Shown in pieces: positions 55,132-64,000 of a DNA stretch of 64,000 nt. The notes under the pieces are model-generated. The model saw only the letters and a program-made list of their open reading frames with translations. It was not told the origin of the DNA and did no database searches. The first letter of the stretch is position 1. Every line of letters begins with the position of its first letter. The position numbers were made by a program, and so were the translations under genes. This stretch comes from Diphasiastrum complanatum (lineage: Eukaryota; Streptophyta; Lycopodiopsida; Lycopodiales; Lycopodiaceae), in contig CM055107.1 of assembly GCA_029204225.1 (NCBI GenBank), positions 46,918,476-46,982,475 of the forward strand, written 5' to 3'.

Positions 55132-55314
55132 GGGTCTCTTTTAAAGCAGCTGGCTGTTGCCAATCAAAGCTTGGGTGGAAGCGTTGTTGTTGTCCTTGCT
55201 GAACGTGACAAAGAGGAAATGGAACTTGACATTGCCAAATTGGAGTTTGATTTCATGGGGACCTCTGTTATCTGCAGGAGTGGCAGTCCTCTAATTATGG
55301 CAGATCTCAAGAAG
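55132..55314 (+). CDS. CASTOR/POLLUX-type channel, coding exon 4: RCK domain start (residues 653-713)
   Basis: A 183-base exon encoding GSLLKQLAVANQSLGGSVVV then VLAERDKEEMELDIAKLEFD and FMGTSVICRSGSPLIMADLK plus K. This is the first beta-alpha-beta unit of the regulator-of-K-conductance (RCK) ring domain and is very close to the family consensus. Phase-0 donor AAG|GTGAGT. In homologues a further 140 or more residues complete RCK and the C-terminus. None of that sequence is recognisable between here and 64000, so the annotated protein is incomplete at 713 residues. Confidence 0.95.
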
Positions 55315-56244
55315 GTGAGTTTTGAAAATGCGTTGTCACGTTCATATACCAGTGCAAATATTCTCTAGACAAATAGCCTTGGTTTTGATTTTTTGTTGAC
55401 GACAATAAACTTGTAGTGTTCTGCATTCATATACCTGTGCAAATTTTCTTTTGTTGCAGTGTTCCGCTTTAAATGATATTTCGTGCCCTGCTCAGCCCTT
55501 TCAGCCCACCTTGTCTTCTTTTTCTTGTGCATTGCTTTATATATATCTTCTCTATTTGCCTCGTTTCACTCAGCTGTCTTTTCTAGAGTAATTGAGAAGT
55601 AATAATATCATGCCTGACCCCAACTTTCAATGCAATGGAGAAAGCAAAGAGGTTGATATTCGCAGTAATGTCATCTCCCTCATAACTGGCTTGTATCCTT
55701 TCCCACGAATTCAGAATTGCAGATTGCACAAAGCTTGGATGGATTTTAATGTTGGAAACATTCTGGGGTAAGGCTGAGAAGGGTAAAGTAATGGTAGATA
55801 AAGCACTCTTAATGTTTTCAGCAAAAAAAAAACTTTATTTTGGGTAAAGCACAATTTTAAACATTCATCCATAAGCTTCATGACTGCAAAGCTTTTGGCA
55901 GTACTCCATAAAGTAAGCAAACTTTACTGTGTGAAATACAGTAACAGGATTAAAGAAAGCGTGGTATAGTAACACAAGTAAATGTTTTGCTTGAAAAAAC
56001 CTTGAGAAGATTTTTTGGAGGTCTTCCACCTGCAACAAAAAACGAATTTTAAAAGAATCTTTTTTGTTTTCTACTTTCCTAATCTCTGCTTTTTACACAG
56101 CTAAGTAAGAACACTGATTTCTTTTCAGAAACCAGGTGGTTGCAACACCATTTGATTTGATGGTGGCTGCCTAAAAATCCGCAGCCAAGTATGCTGAGCC
56201 TTCCCCATGCGCTGTTGAAAGTGCCCTCCCACCGTGCCTGCATA

Positions 56245-56298
<54 letters not shown>

Positions 56299-56829
56299 CC
56301 TGATCTGCGCCCTCCTCTTTTGCTCGGGTTCGGGCTCTACCAGGATAGGCTGTTGTAGCAGATGTGCGCCCTCCTCTTCTACTCGGGCTCGGGCTGGAAT
56401 TCGGGAGGAGGCCCGATGGCCTGAAGTAAAGGAAATCGGGGGGTGGGGATTAGAAAGTTATTACTTTCTAAATTTTTATTGCATTGGGGGGGGGGGGCTG
56501 TGGGGGTGCTAGTTGTAGGTTAGGTTCTTTGTTATTTTATTTTTTTGCTAAAACTTATTGTGGGGCTTTGTGCAGTTATTGGTTTGTAAAACTTTAAGGG
56601 CAGTTTGGCAATTAGTTAGACATTGGTTGGTTTTGCACAGGGTTATCATTTTGTTAATTTGCCTACACAATTCCAAGTTTATTGGTATAATTTTCAAAGC
56701 ACAATAACAGAATTTTTATAAACATTGCTTTTACATAAACAGTTATACCTGGAATAATCTTATAATTAACGAATTTTTTATTTATTTTATTGTATTTTAT
56801 TTTATTTTTTCCGTTTTTTTCCTAGGCAA
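55315..56829 (+). other. Downstream intron (or truncated gene end), no coding sequence found
   Basis: Starts with donor GTGAGT. Several acceptor-like sites (for example TTTTGTTGCAG near 55458) are not followed by RCK-like codons. Includes GCATAAAG followed by a CT microsatellite, and 12 G's at 56486-56497. Confidence 0.5.
56248..56296. repeat. (CT)n microsatellite after CATAAAG
   Basis: About 24 CT units preceded by TGCATAAAGT. The LINE 3' end at 42.06 kb reads TTAATAAAGCTCTCTC, so this may be the tail of another short LINE or derived element. Confidence 0.95.
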
Positions 56830-57195
56830 ATGGCAATTGATGAAGTTCCTGCTATGGGGGACGATTTTCTTGTTCCACTGGAAATTCGCCCAGTTTCACC
56901 CGATGGGGGTGACCCACTTGACTCAAACTCATTGCTTCACACCTTAAGCAAGGCGGTCTTGGAACTTCATCAAAGTAACAAACAAAGGGATAATCAAATG
57001 CAGAACTTGTTTAACCAATTGTAAATACTTAATTCACACAACTTGGGCTATCAACTGGATGTTTTCACCGGTGAAAAAAAGTTTATAGATCGATTAAATG
57101 GAGCAAAGTACTTCACGAAAATTGATCTTCATACTAGATATCATCAAATTAGGATACATCCGGATCTTAGTTGCCCATTCCGGAACGGGTCCTTG
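56830..57195 (+). pseudogene. Gypsy fragment with RT motif
   Basis: The first open segment (56830-57024) begins MAIDEVPAMGDDFLVPLEI and has no clear domain. The second (57043-57190) reads KFIDRLNGAKYFTKIDLHTR then YHQIRIHPDL, the Ty3/Gypsy RT motif 'LID.L.GAK.FSKIDLRSGYHQI.I'. The normal GY before HQI is RY here. The fragment is too short to place in a lineage. Confidence 0.75.
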
Positions 57196-57859
57196 AAAAA
57201 AACAAAGAAAAACGTATTTTTTTACAAAGGGTAATATGTTAATTATCACTTCTGTAAAATAGAGGAACTGCTACGTAGTGCTCATTTCCACAACACGATT
57301 ATTTCTTTGCAACTGCACTACAAAGAAAAAAGAAAATGTTGTTTTGTTTTCAAAAGGTATTCTCCCTATTTGACAATAGTTTGATCAAAAAAAGTTGTTA
57401 CGACTGCCAAGGAAAGTTTTCTTCCTCATTCCCCCTAATACAGAGAGGCACCGCTATTTTCTCATCGTCACTGTTGTGCCTCTCTTTGGCTCTAGTTTCA
57501 ATAGATTTATATTATGTTCACACATATCTTAAGCAACAACCCAACAACATGTACTTCACCCTCTTCTCATCAATGAGCCAACATAAAGCAATTGATGCTC
57601 TAATCTAGTACCTTCCCACAACCCCAGATGCTGAAGCTAAGCTTCAAGATGCATTTGCCAGAAGATGATGGCACACCAACATCCTTTGGATAAGCCAAAA
57701 CTCAAAAGCTACACAGGAGAGGTCAGAAATCGAGTGACTATCAAAGACAGAAATGCTAGGAGAAGCAAAAGCCTTCTGTAAGACGACTCCTGATTAACAA
57801 AACCATAGTATATGGATCGGAAACAAGAGTGTCTAAAACTCGTGCCCATCGGTTCTATC

Positions 57860-57862
<3 letters not shown>
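57196..57862 (+). other. No recognisable gene
   Basis: Anonymous sequence between a Gypsy scrap and the Copia E LTR. A 90-codon frame at 57336-57608 lacks motifs. Confidence 0.5.
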
Positions 57863-57931
<69 letters not shown>

Positions 57932-57940
57932 ACACACACA
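57863..57940. repeat. (GA)n(CA)n microsatellite abutting an LTR
   Basis: GA units to about 57928, then CA units to 57940, ending exactly at the TG that starts the Copia E LTR. It may be the insertion target. Confidence 0.95.
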
Positions 57941-58344
57941 TGTTAGAAATAAATGACTATGCTGAAGTTATTCCATAGGTTACTTTGACCCCACGAGATT
58001 TGTGTAACCATGGGTATTTAGTTATTTAGGCCATCTTAAGTTTGTCTTAAGTTCAGTTGGTCATGTACTGACTCGTGGGTCCTTAGGGGTCTAATTTTGT
58101 TTAGGGGCCCTATCTTGACTTTTGGGGGTGCCCTACATTTAGTAAGTGGTTAACCTTAGGGTTTGGTGGCATTTGGCCACATCTAGGTAGAGTACTTAGA
58201 TGCTCATTGTGTATTCCATTTTAGATAGTTTGGCTAAGCATTGTTCTCCATTGCTTGTGTTGCTGTTTTCTGTCTCTCTCTCTTGTTTCTTGTGGAGATT
58301 GATTGATAACTAGATCTTGGTGACTTGACTCTTGCTTTCTTACA
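57941..58344 (+). repeat. 5' LTR of Copia element E (404 bp)
   Basis: From TGTTAGAAATAAATG to TTTCTTACA; TG...CA ends with a perfect primer site immediately after. Contains a TCTCTCTCTCTTG run near 58275. The matching 3' LTR is not in the window because the element switches to Gypsy sequence. Confidence 0.85.
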
Positions 58345-58356
58345 TGGTATCAGAGC
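58345..58356 (+). promoter_or_regulatory. Primer binding site of Copia element E
   Basis: TGGTATCAGAGC, a perfect 12-base complement of the initiator tRNA-Met 3' end, starting at the base after the LTR. Confidence 0.95.
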
Positions 58357-59042
58357 TACCGGATCTGCAGCAAGCTTGTATGTTGGCGCCCTACCAAAAG
58401 AGGAGCTTCTCTGCTTTTTGTTTTGAAATTTCAGCATCCTGCTGATCTTTCCAAGTGGAGTTTGGATCAGATTTTGGGTCTCTTTTCATGTTGAAGGAGG
58501 GCGCGAGGAGCAATTTGTGGCACCCAAAAATCAGAATCTCAAATCTGATTTTTATGCAACCAGTTTTCAGGAAGTTTTGTTTGGGGGGGAGGGCGCCCAA
58601 AAATCTGCTATTGATTTTTGGTTGTGGTGTCTCCTTATCTTGCTGTTTTTGTTTTCAGGTTTGCATTTGTGTAGGAGGGTGCCTAAAATTCAGCAAACCC
58701 TATTTTAGTTTAGGGCAAAGTTGTGGTTGGAAAATTGCAGATTTTCAGCAAGCAGTAGGGTGCCTTCAACAACCCTATTGGAGTGGGTGTTGATCACACT
58801 ATTTGGCCTCCTAATTCGGTTTCGGTGTAGGCTTCAATCGAAACTAACCTAATTTTCAAGATGGTTTTTTTGTGCAGAAAGACAACTATCTTTCCATTAT
58901 CCTTAGGGCACTTTGGTTGCAGATTGAAAGACATCTTGTGCTCCTACTTTCAGCGCTTTGTTTGCTGCAAATTTTTGATTAGATCTGGTTGTGGAAAGGC
59001 TCTCTTTCCTATCTACTACAAGCTGAAATTCTGTTGGAGGTA
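58357..59042 (+). other. Leader of Copia element E
   Basis: An untranslated leader of about 690 bases, longer than in element A'. The frames inside it have no domain similarity. Confidence 0.6.
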
Positions 59043-59754
59043 ATGGCTAAAGAATCGGAAGCTATCGGTTCTTTATTTAGTGAAAATCGGTTGGATGGCA
59101 CAAACTACTCACTTGTGGAGTTACATGATGAAGAATCTTCTTATAGCGAAAGGGCTGTGGGATTCCATCTTCGGAAGAACAAAAGAAGTGGGATAGAAGG
59201 GATGCACAAGCACATTCTATGGTTGCTCTTGCTGTGAAAAGATCTATCTTACCTCATATTAGGTCTTGTAAGACATCTGAAAGTGCGTGGGATACACTTT
59301 ATATTATGCATAGAGTCAAAAATCCAGCAAGAGTGGTGGATCTCAGAAATCAACTTTCTTTGTTGAAGATGCAAGAAGGGGATCAAGTGACCAATCACTT
59401 GACGAAGATCAAGGATCTTCGTGAGGAGCTTCTCAATATTGATAAGATAATTGAGGATGCTCAATTTGTTTCCATTACTCTCAACTCATTACCTTCATCT
59501 TATCTTCCATTTGTTTCGTCTTTGAGTATCTCTCTTAGGGGACAACAACTCTCCTTTGATGAACTTGTTGGGCTGCTTCTTCAAGAGGAGCAAACGAGGC
59601 AAAATTTTGCGGGTGACACTCAACAAGATCAAGCTTTCTTCACGAAAACACTCAAAAGAAGAAAGGGAAGTGCCATTACTTCATCAAGGATTGTAAGAAG
59701 AAGCTTGCGAAAGAGGAGAGTAAAGGAATTGATACTAGTGCTTCACTTGCTACT
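59043..59754 (+). pseudogene. Copia element E: Gag
   Basis: Starts at ATG 59043 (MAKESEAIGSLFSENRLDGT NY split here), the usual 'F.G.NY' N-terminus, but the Trp after NY is lost. A frame change near 59225 leads to a 140-codon clean stretch: TSESAWDTLYIMHRVKNPAR, LLKMQEGDQVTNHLTKIKDL and LNSLPSSYLPFVSSLSIS. The C-terminal knuckle is shortened: CHY directly followed by FIKDCKKK (about 59675-59710), suggesting loss of the middle of a CCHC motif. Confidence 0.88.
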
Positions 59755-60111
59755 TTGGAGCAAGAGCTTGAAGCTAGTGGTGATCTCTTCAACCAAGACT
59801 ATGCTTTTGTGTCTAATATTGCTTCTACTAGTACTTCTACATCTATGAGGAATTTAGGTTCTGTTTTGCAAGTTGTTGATTTTCAGCCCATTGAATTTAA
59901 GAATACGTTCGGTGCATTTCTTCGAGAAAAGGGAATTCTATATCAAATGACAACTCCCTATACGCCTCAACAAAATGGTGTTGCCGAGCGAAAGAATCGC
60001 ACACTTATGGAGATGGCCCGTTGCATGCTCAAAGCAAAGGGGCTGCCTCACAAGTTTTGGGCTGAAGCGGTTATAACGACAACATACATAAGCAATCGTT
60101 GTCCTACTTAA
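59755..60111 (+). pseudogene. Copia element E: integrase remnant
   Basis: After ASTSTSTSMRN the frame enters KNTFGAFLREKGILYQMTTP and YTPQQNGVAERKNRTLMEMA, the part of the integrase core with the catalytic Glu, then GLPHKFWAEAVITTTYISN and a stop at 60109. The protease, pre-integrase zinc domain and both catalytic Asp of integrase are gone, i.e. an internal deletion of roughly 1 kb between Gag and this point. Confidence 0.9.
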
Positions 60112-60114
60112 GCA

Positions 60115-61461
60115 TTGAAAGTATTAACTCCTTATGAAGTTTGGTATGGGAAGAAGCCTTCGATCTCTCACTTTTGCATTTTTGGTTGTGCGGCTTATGC
60201 TTTTGTTCCGGATAAACTTCGTACAAAGCTTGAGGATAAAGGAGTTAAATGCATTTTTGTTGGCTATAGTAGTGAAATCAAAGGCTATACTAACAAGATT
60301 ATTGTTAGTCGTGATGTGCATTTTGATGAAAAGAATTCATTAGATGTTGCCCCAACTCATATCTTGAAGGGGGACAGCCCACATAGTGTGAATGTTGAAG
60401 TTTTTCCAAATTTGGTACCATCTTCTATTGCTGGAGAGAAGGGGCAGCAATCAACCAGTTTCGAACTGCCCAACACCTCATCAAGTTTAGAGCCTAATGT
60501 TCATCAAGAACCACCCATTGTTGCTCAAAATCAGCCTGTAAGAATTGTTGGACAACAAGGACCAGTTTTGGAAGATCTTGGACAGCAAAGTGTGGTGTCG
60601 GAGGATCTTGGACAACAAATTGTAAGAAGAGACATGGCTGTTGGACATCCCAAAACAGTCCCACGGTGGCTGTTGTCGACTTTGCGGGACAACAAGGCAA
60701 GTTCATTCTATGATGGAAAGACATGTGCCTCTACAAAATCAGTGGACTATGCTGATTTTTCAGATTTTGCTCTTACATCTCATGGAGATATTGCGGAAGA
60801 ACCTGATTTTTATGAGCAGGCCAAGGGAGTAAAATGTTGGGAGGATGCGATGCAAGATGAGTATGACTCACTTGTGAAGAACCGGATTTGGGTTCTTGTT
60901 GATCTTCCTCATGGGAAGAAGGCAATTGGTTCTGAATGGGTATACAAAATCAAGTATAAGGCAGATGCTACCATTGAAAGGTACAAGGCAAGGCTCGTTG
61001 CCAAAGGCTATGCTCAGCAAAAGGGGATTGATTATGAGGAGACTTTTTCTCTTACTGCTCGGATGACTACCATGAGGGTAGTAACCTCTTTGGCTGCCCA
61101 TTTTGGTTGGCGTTTGCGGCAACTTGACATAAAGACAAGATTCCTCAATGATGATCTCAATGAGGAAGTGTACCTTCAACAACCTGCCGGTTTTTTGGTT
61201 GAAGGCCAAGAAGATAAAATTTGTCTTCTCAAGAAGGCACTTTATGGACTGAAGCAAGCTCCGAGGATGTGGTATCAAAAGATACATGCCTATTTTTGTG
61301 ATCGTGGGTTTACTAATAGTCCTAGCGAATCTACTCTTTATGTCAAGCATACTTCAGATTATATCATCATTATTTTGCTTTATGTTGATGATATTATTAT
61401 TACGGGAAGTAATGAGCAGCAGATTGATGCCGTAATACTTGATCTTGGTATGGTTTTTTAA
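60115..61461 (+). pseudogene. Copia element E: integrase tail and reverse transcriptase
   Basis: A 448-codon open stretch. It starts with the integrase tail (TPYEVWYGKKPSISHFCIFG, KCIFVGYSSEIKGY), then a Gln-rich spacer with three repeats of LGQQ type, then RT: WEDAMQDEYDSLVKNRIWVL, GSEWVYKIKYKADATIERYK, ARLVAKGYAQQKGIDYEETF, LRQLDIKTRFLNDDLNEEVY (normally TAFLNG), LYGLKQAPRMWYQKIHAYF and the active site LLYVDDIIITGSNEQQ. It ends at an in-frame TAA (61459) within the RT. The YVDD is intact. Confidence 0.93.
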
Positions 61462-62215
61462 ACCTCAGATTTAGGCCTATTGCATTTTTATCTTGGTCTT
61501 GAATTTGTACAAGAAGGGGCTGGAATTTTCACTACATTGGGCAGATTTTGAAGCAGTTCAAGATGGAAGATTGCAAGCCGGTTGCTACACCTATTGAGAC
61601 AGGCCTGAAATTAAGTAGTCAAGGTGATGGTTAACCATTTGATACTACTTTATATTGTCAAGCTTATTGGCTGTCTCATTACCTATGTAATTCAAGACCT
61701 ATAGTGTCTCACTCATGAGTCAATTCATGTATGCCCCGATGACATCACATTGGAAAGCGTTGAAGAGGATCTTTTGATATCTTCAAGGAACAAGAAGTCA
61801 TGGACTGGTTTTTCCTGCTTGTGATGATGCATGTTTGGTTGGTTTTAGTGACTCGGATTGGGGTGGAGATCAAGACACTAGACGCTCTACAAGTGGACAT
61901 TGCTTTTTCTATGGAAATTCTGCAATTTCTTGGTCAAGTAAAAAGCAGCCCACTGTTGCTACTTCTTCTAGTGAGGTAGAATATAGAGCGATATTTTCAG
62001 CCACAACGGAGTGTTTATGGCTGAGAAGACTTGAAGTTTGGTGAGCCCTCAGCCACTCTTATCTTGAGTGATAGTCAGAGTGCTATTGCCATTGCACGGA
62101 ATCCTGTTTTTCATGTGAGGACGAAGCACATCGAGATCCATTATCACTTTGTTCGGGAGAGACTTCATGATGGCGACATTTTACTTGAGTATTGTCCTAC
62201 GGAGGATAATATTGC
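61462..62215 (+). pseudogene. Copia element E: RT end and RNase H
   Basis: Immediately after the stop the same frame continues TSDLGLLHFYLGLEFVQEG. Further frames give EDCKPVATPIETGLKLSS (61565), GFSDSDWGGDQDTRRSTSGH, SWSSKKQPTVATSSSEVEYR (61835-62044), ILSDSQSAIAIARNPVFHVR and TKHIEIHYHFVRERL (62031-62225). It stops at EDNIA, where IFTKAL would be next, and Gypsy sequence follows. Confidence 0.92.
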
Positions 62216-63560
62216 TGGTGGCTGATGCACTTAGTCGAATTGCTGAAGTGAATGAGCTTTCCTTCACAGAGATCAGCACAAAATTTTATTTGTCCCTGAG
62301 AGGTCTTTGTGAGAAAGACCCACATTTTGGTCCAATTTGGAAGAGAGTTCTAGCAGTTACATAATGGACTGTTGTTCAGGAAAGGGAAGGTTTGTGTGCT
62401 CGATGTGGATGCTATTAAAAAGAAAATTTTGTATGAGTGTCATGACTCACCATGTGCGGAACATCGAGGCATACATCGTACTTCAGATTTGGTACGAAGG
62501 GATTTTTATTGGCCAAAACTTGAGCTCTTTGTCGAATCTATGTGGTCAAGTGTGACCAATGCCATTTGAATAAGGCCGAACGTCTTAAGGCTAGTGGATT
62601 GTTACATCCATTGGATATCCCAGATAAGAGGTGGGATAGTATTTCCATGAATTTCGTGGTTGGGTTACAGCGGACGAATAAACAGAATGATGCAATTTGG
62701 GTAGTGGTCGGTCGTCTTACCAGATTGGCTATGTTTATTTTGGTAAAGACGACTGCGAAGGCTTCTGCTTTAGGTCAGATATTTGTTGAGCATCTGTTTA
62801 GGCTTTACGGATTACCAAGTGACATTGTGAGCGATTGTGAACCGAGGTTCACCAAATTTTTGGTTGGCCGTGTTTGCTAAACTAGAGATGACGCTGAGCT
62901 TGAGTTGTTCTGATCATCCCGAGACAGAAAGAACAAATCAGACGATGGAACAAATGCTTTGAGCATATGTTTCCCGACGACAATCTCATTGGGAGAAGTA
63001 TTTGCCCTTGATTGAGTTTGTCTATAATACTAGAGAGCATTTGGCTACCGGTTATAGCCCGTTCATGCTTATGTATGGTTTTGAGATCACCCATTGCGGT
63101 AGAGACTCGTACGATCAAGTTTCAGAAAGTAGCGGATTCCCTGCACGATATGCAAGAAATGCTACAGATAGCACGTGAAAATGTCCAGAATGCCCAAGAT
63201 AGGGACCGACACTAATTTGAAAAGATCGCCTCGAGACTTTCAAGTGGGGGATTGGGTGTATTTACGAATCCCGAAGGACTTCCCGGAAAGAACGCAAGTG
63301 CACCCGGTTTTTCACGTAAGCCAACTCAAGAAGAGTCTGTGTGAAGGGGAACATCTTGGTTTTGGAGACCAATTGGACCTGTTGGATGAATCATCGGGTG
63401 TGACTTGACTTGAACCAGAAAGGAATCGTATAGTTACCGAGCATCTGGTTCGATGGAAGGGTCACACAGATGATGATGATTTCTAGGAACAGGAAGGCAG
63501 TCTGAAAAGGAACTTCTCTAGCTTTAAGTTTTGAGGTCAGAAGTTGAGTAAGGGGGGAAG
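62216..63560 (+). pseudogene. Gypsy RNase H end, integrase, chromodomain-like tail
   Basis: Begins VADALSRIAEVNELS, the last RNase H motif of Gypsy. The integrase zinc domain follows as HDSPCAEHRGIHRTSDLVRR then FYWPKLELFVESMW and CDQCHLNKAERLKASG (62372-62600). The core reads WDSISMNFVVGLQRTNKQND (catalytic Asp of MDF is Asn) and LPSDIVSDCEPRFTKFLVG (second Asp present). Later pieces in broken frames are LIEFVYNTREHLATGYSPFM, ARENVQNAQDR and FQVGDWVYLRIP, then RIVTEHLVRWKGHTDDDDF near 63430-63490, a chromodomain-like end. Polypurine tract TAAGGGGGGAAG at 63549-63560. Same family as 44.7-45.3 kb. Confidence 0.9.
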
Positions 63561-63562
63561 AA

Positions 63563-64000
63563 TGTCATGCCCACGACTGATATCGAATTGATTATCTCGG
63601 TAGAGGTCAGTAGGTCTACCTCAACCCTTAAGTTAATTATGATTATGAGGGGTTTGGGGCCCTCATGTGCATATGGTTATAGTTAATGGTTGGAGGCCTA
63701 TACTCATGATGGTGTATTTTCATGGGTCTATTAGTGAGTCATAGGGGAACTGGAGGATGTGGCCTAGATAGGTTGCATAGGTGTTCAGTGAGGTGTCACA
63801 ATGCACTACTAGTGGTGCATGGGGGTATAAGTATACCCATTGGGCTCTCATTAGTGTATGCTTGATTGTGTGATTGGTAGCTACATGATGTTGGTGTGAT
63901 TCCTCCTTCCCTTGTGATAGATTGATCCATAGCTTGGGGGCTAGATCCGTAAGATTTAGGTTTGGTTGAGTCGGTTTGTTCACTATCCGATTCCCTTGTG
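63563..64000 (+). repeat. 3' LTR of the Gypsy element (continues past the window)
   Basis: Starts TGTCATGCCCACGACTG right after the polypurine tract. Runs to the window end without an identifiable CA terminus. Confidence 0.75.

Noticed and set aside
55458-55560. Possible exon 5 after TTGTTGCAG
   Set aside because: The following codons (CSALNDISCP) do not resemble RCK sequence of this family.
59755-60111. Integrase as a complete gene
   Set aside because: Only the Glu end of the catalytic core is present; both Asp and the zinc domain are missing.
1-64000. CRISPR array, tRNA or rRNA genes
   Set aside because: Repeats are microsatellites, LTRs or tandem duplications without regular spacers. 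No cloverleaf or rRNA sequence was recognised by reading, although a tRNAscan run was not possible.

Overview
This is plant nuclear DNA, almost certainly from a seed plant with a large, repeat-rich genome. It contains a split gene with GT-AG introns for a CASTOR/POLLUX (DMI1)-type nuclear envelope cation channel. Everything else recognisable is decayed LTR retrotransposon (Copia and Gypsy), L1-like LINE, a trace of a Helitron/PIF1-type helicase, and simple repeats. Dense old retroelements and an intron that would have to exceed 8.6 kb fit a gymnosperm-like genome, but that assignment is inference. No bacterial operon, CRISPR array, rRNA or tRNA gene was seen.

Layout. 1-1.9 kb: 5' end of a minus-strand Copia element (gag, primer site, LTR). 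4.27-7.28 kb: a 1.5-kb sequence duplicated in tandem at about 99% identity. 7.8-15.5 kb: relics of Gypsy, a helicase, and Copia fragments in both orientations. 15.5-21 kb: a plus-strand Copia element (D) with most domains, many stops and a 1-kb 3' LTR. 23.1-37.4 kb: a nested block bracketed by two related LTRs, all minus strand. It holds a 5-kb Gypsy body between two LTR-like segments, and a Copia element (A') whose integrase was split by a second Copia insertion (B) with an exact 5-bp target duplication. 40.3-50.2 kb: at least five pieces of one LINE family in both orientations, closely associated with CT/GA microsatellites, plus a Gypsy tail.

51.2-55.3 kb (plus): the channel gene. An 81-bp candidate 5' leader exon and four coding exons encode about 713 residues: a disordered N-terminus, a first membrane segment, a short charged helix, the pore with an ADSGN filter, and the start of the RCK domain. 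The rest of the RCK region is absent up to base 64000. From 55.3 kb on the sequence is therefore either a very long intron or the replacement of a lost gene end. This stretch contains a Gypsy RT scrap, then a Copia element (E) starting with an LTR and a perfect tRNA-Met primer site. Element E switches into a Gypsy element inside RNase H, and the Gypsy LTR runs off the window.

The only gene that looks under host selection is the channel. The transposable element genes are nearly all broken by stops, frameshifts, deletions or catalytic-residue changes, so they are annotated as pseudogenes. The most informative signals are structural: target duplications, precise nesting, chimeric junctions, and microsatellites that sit at LINE ends.
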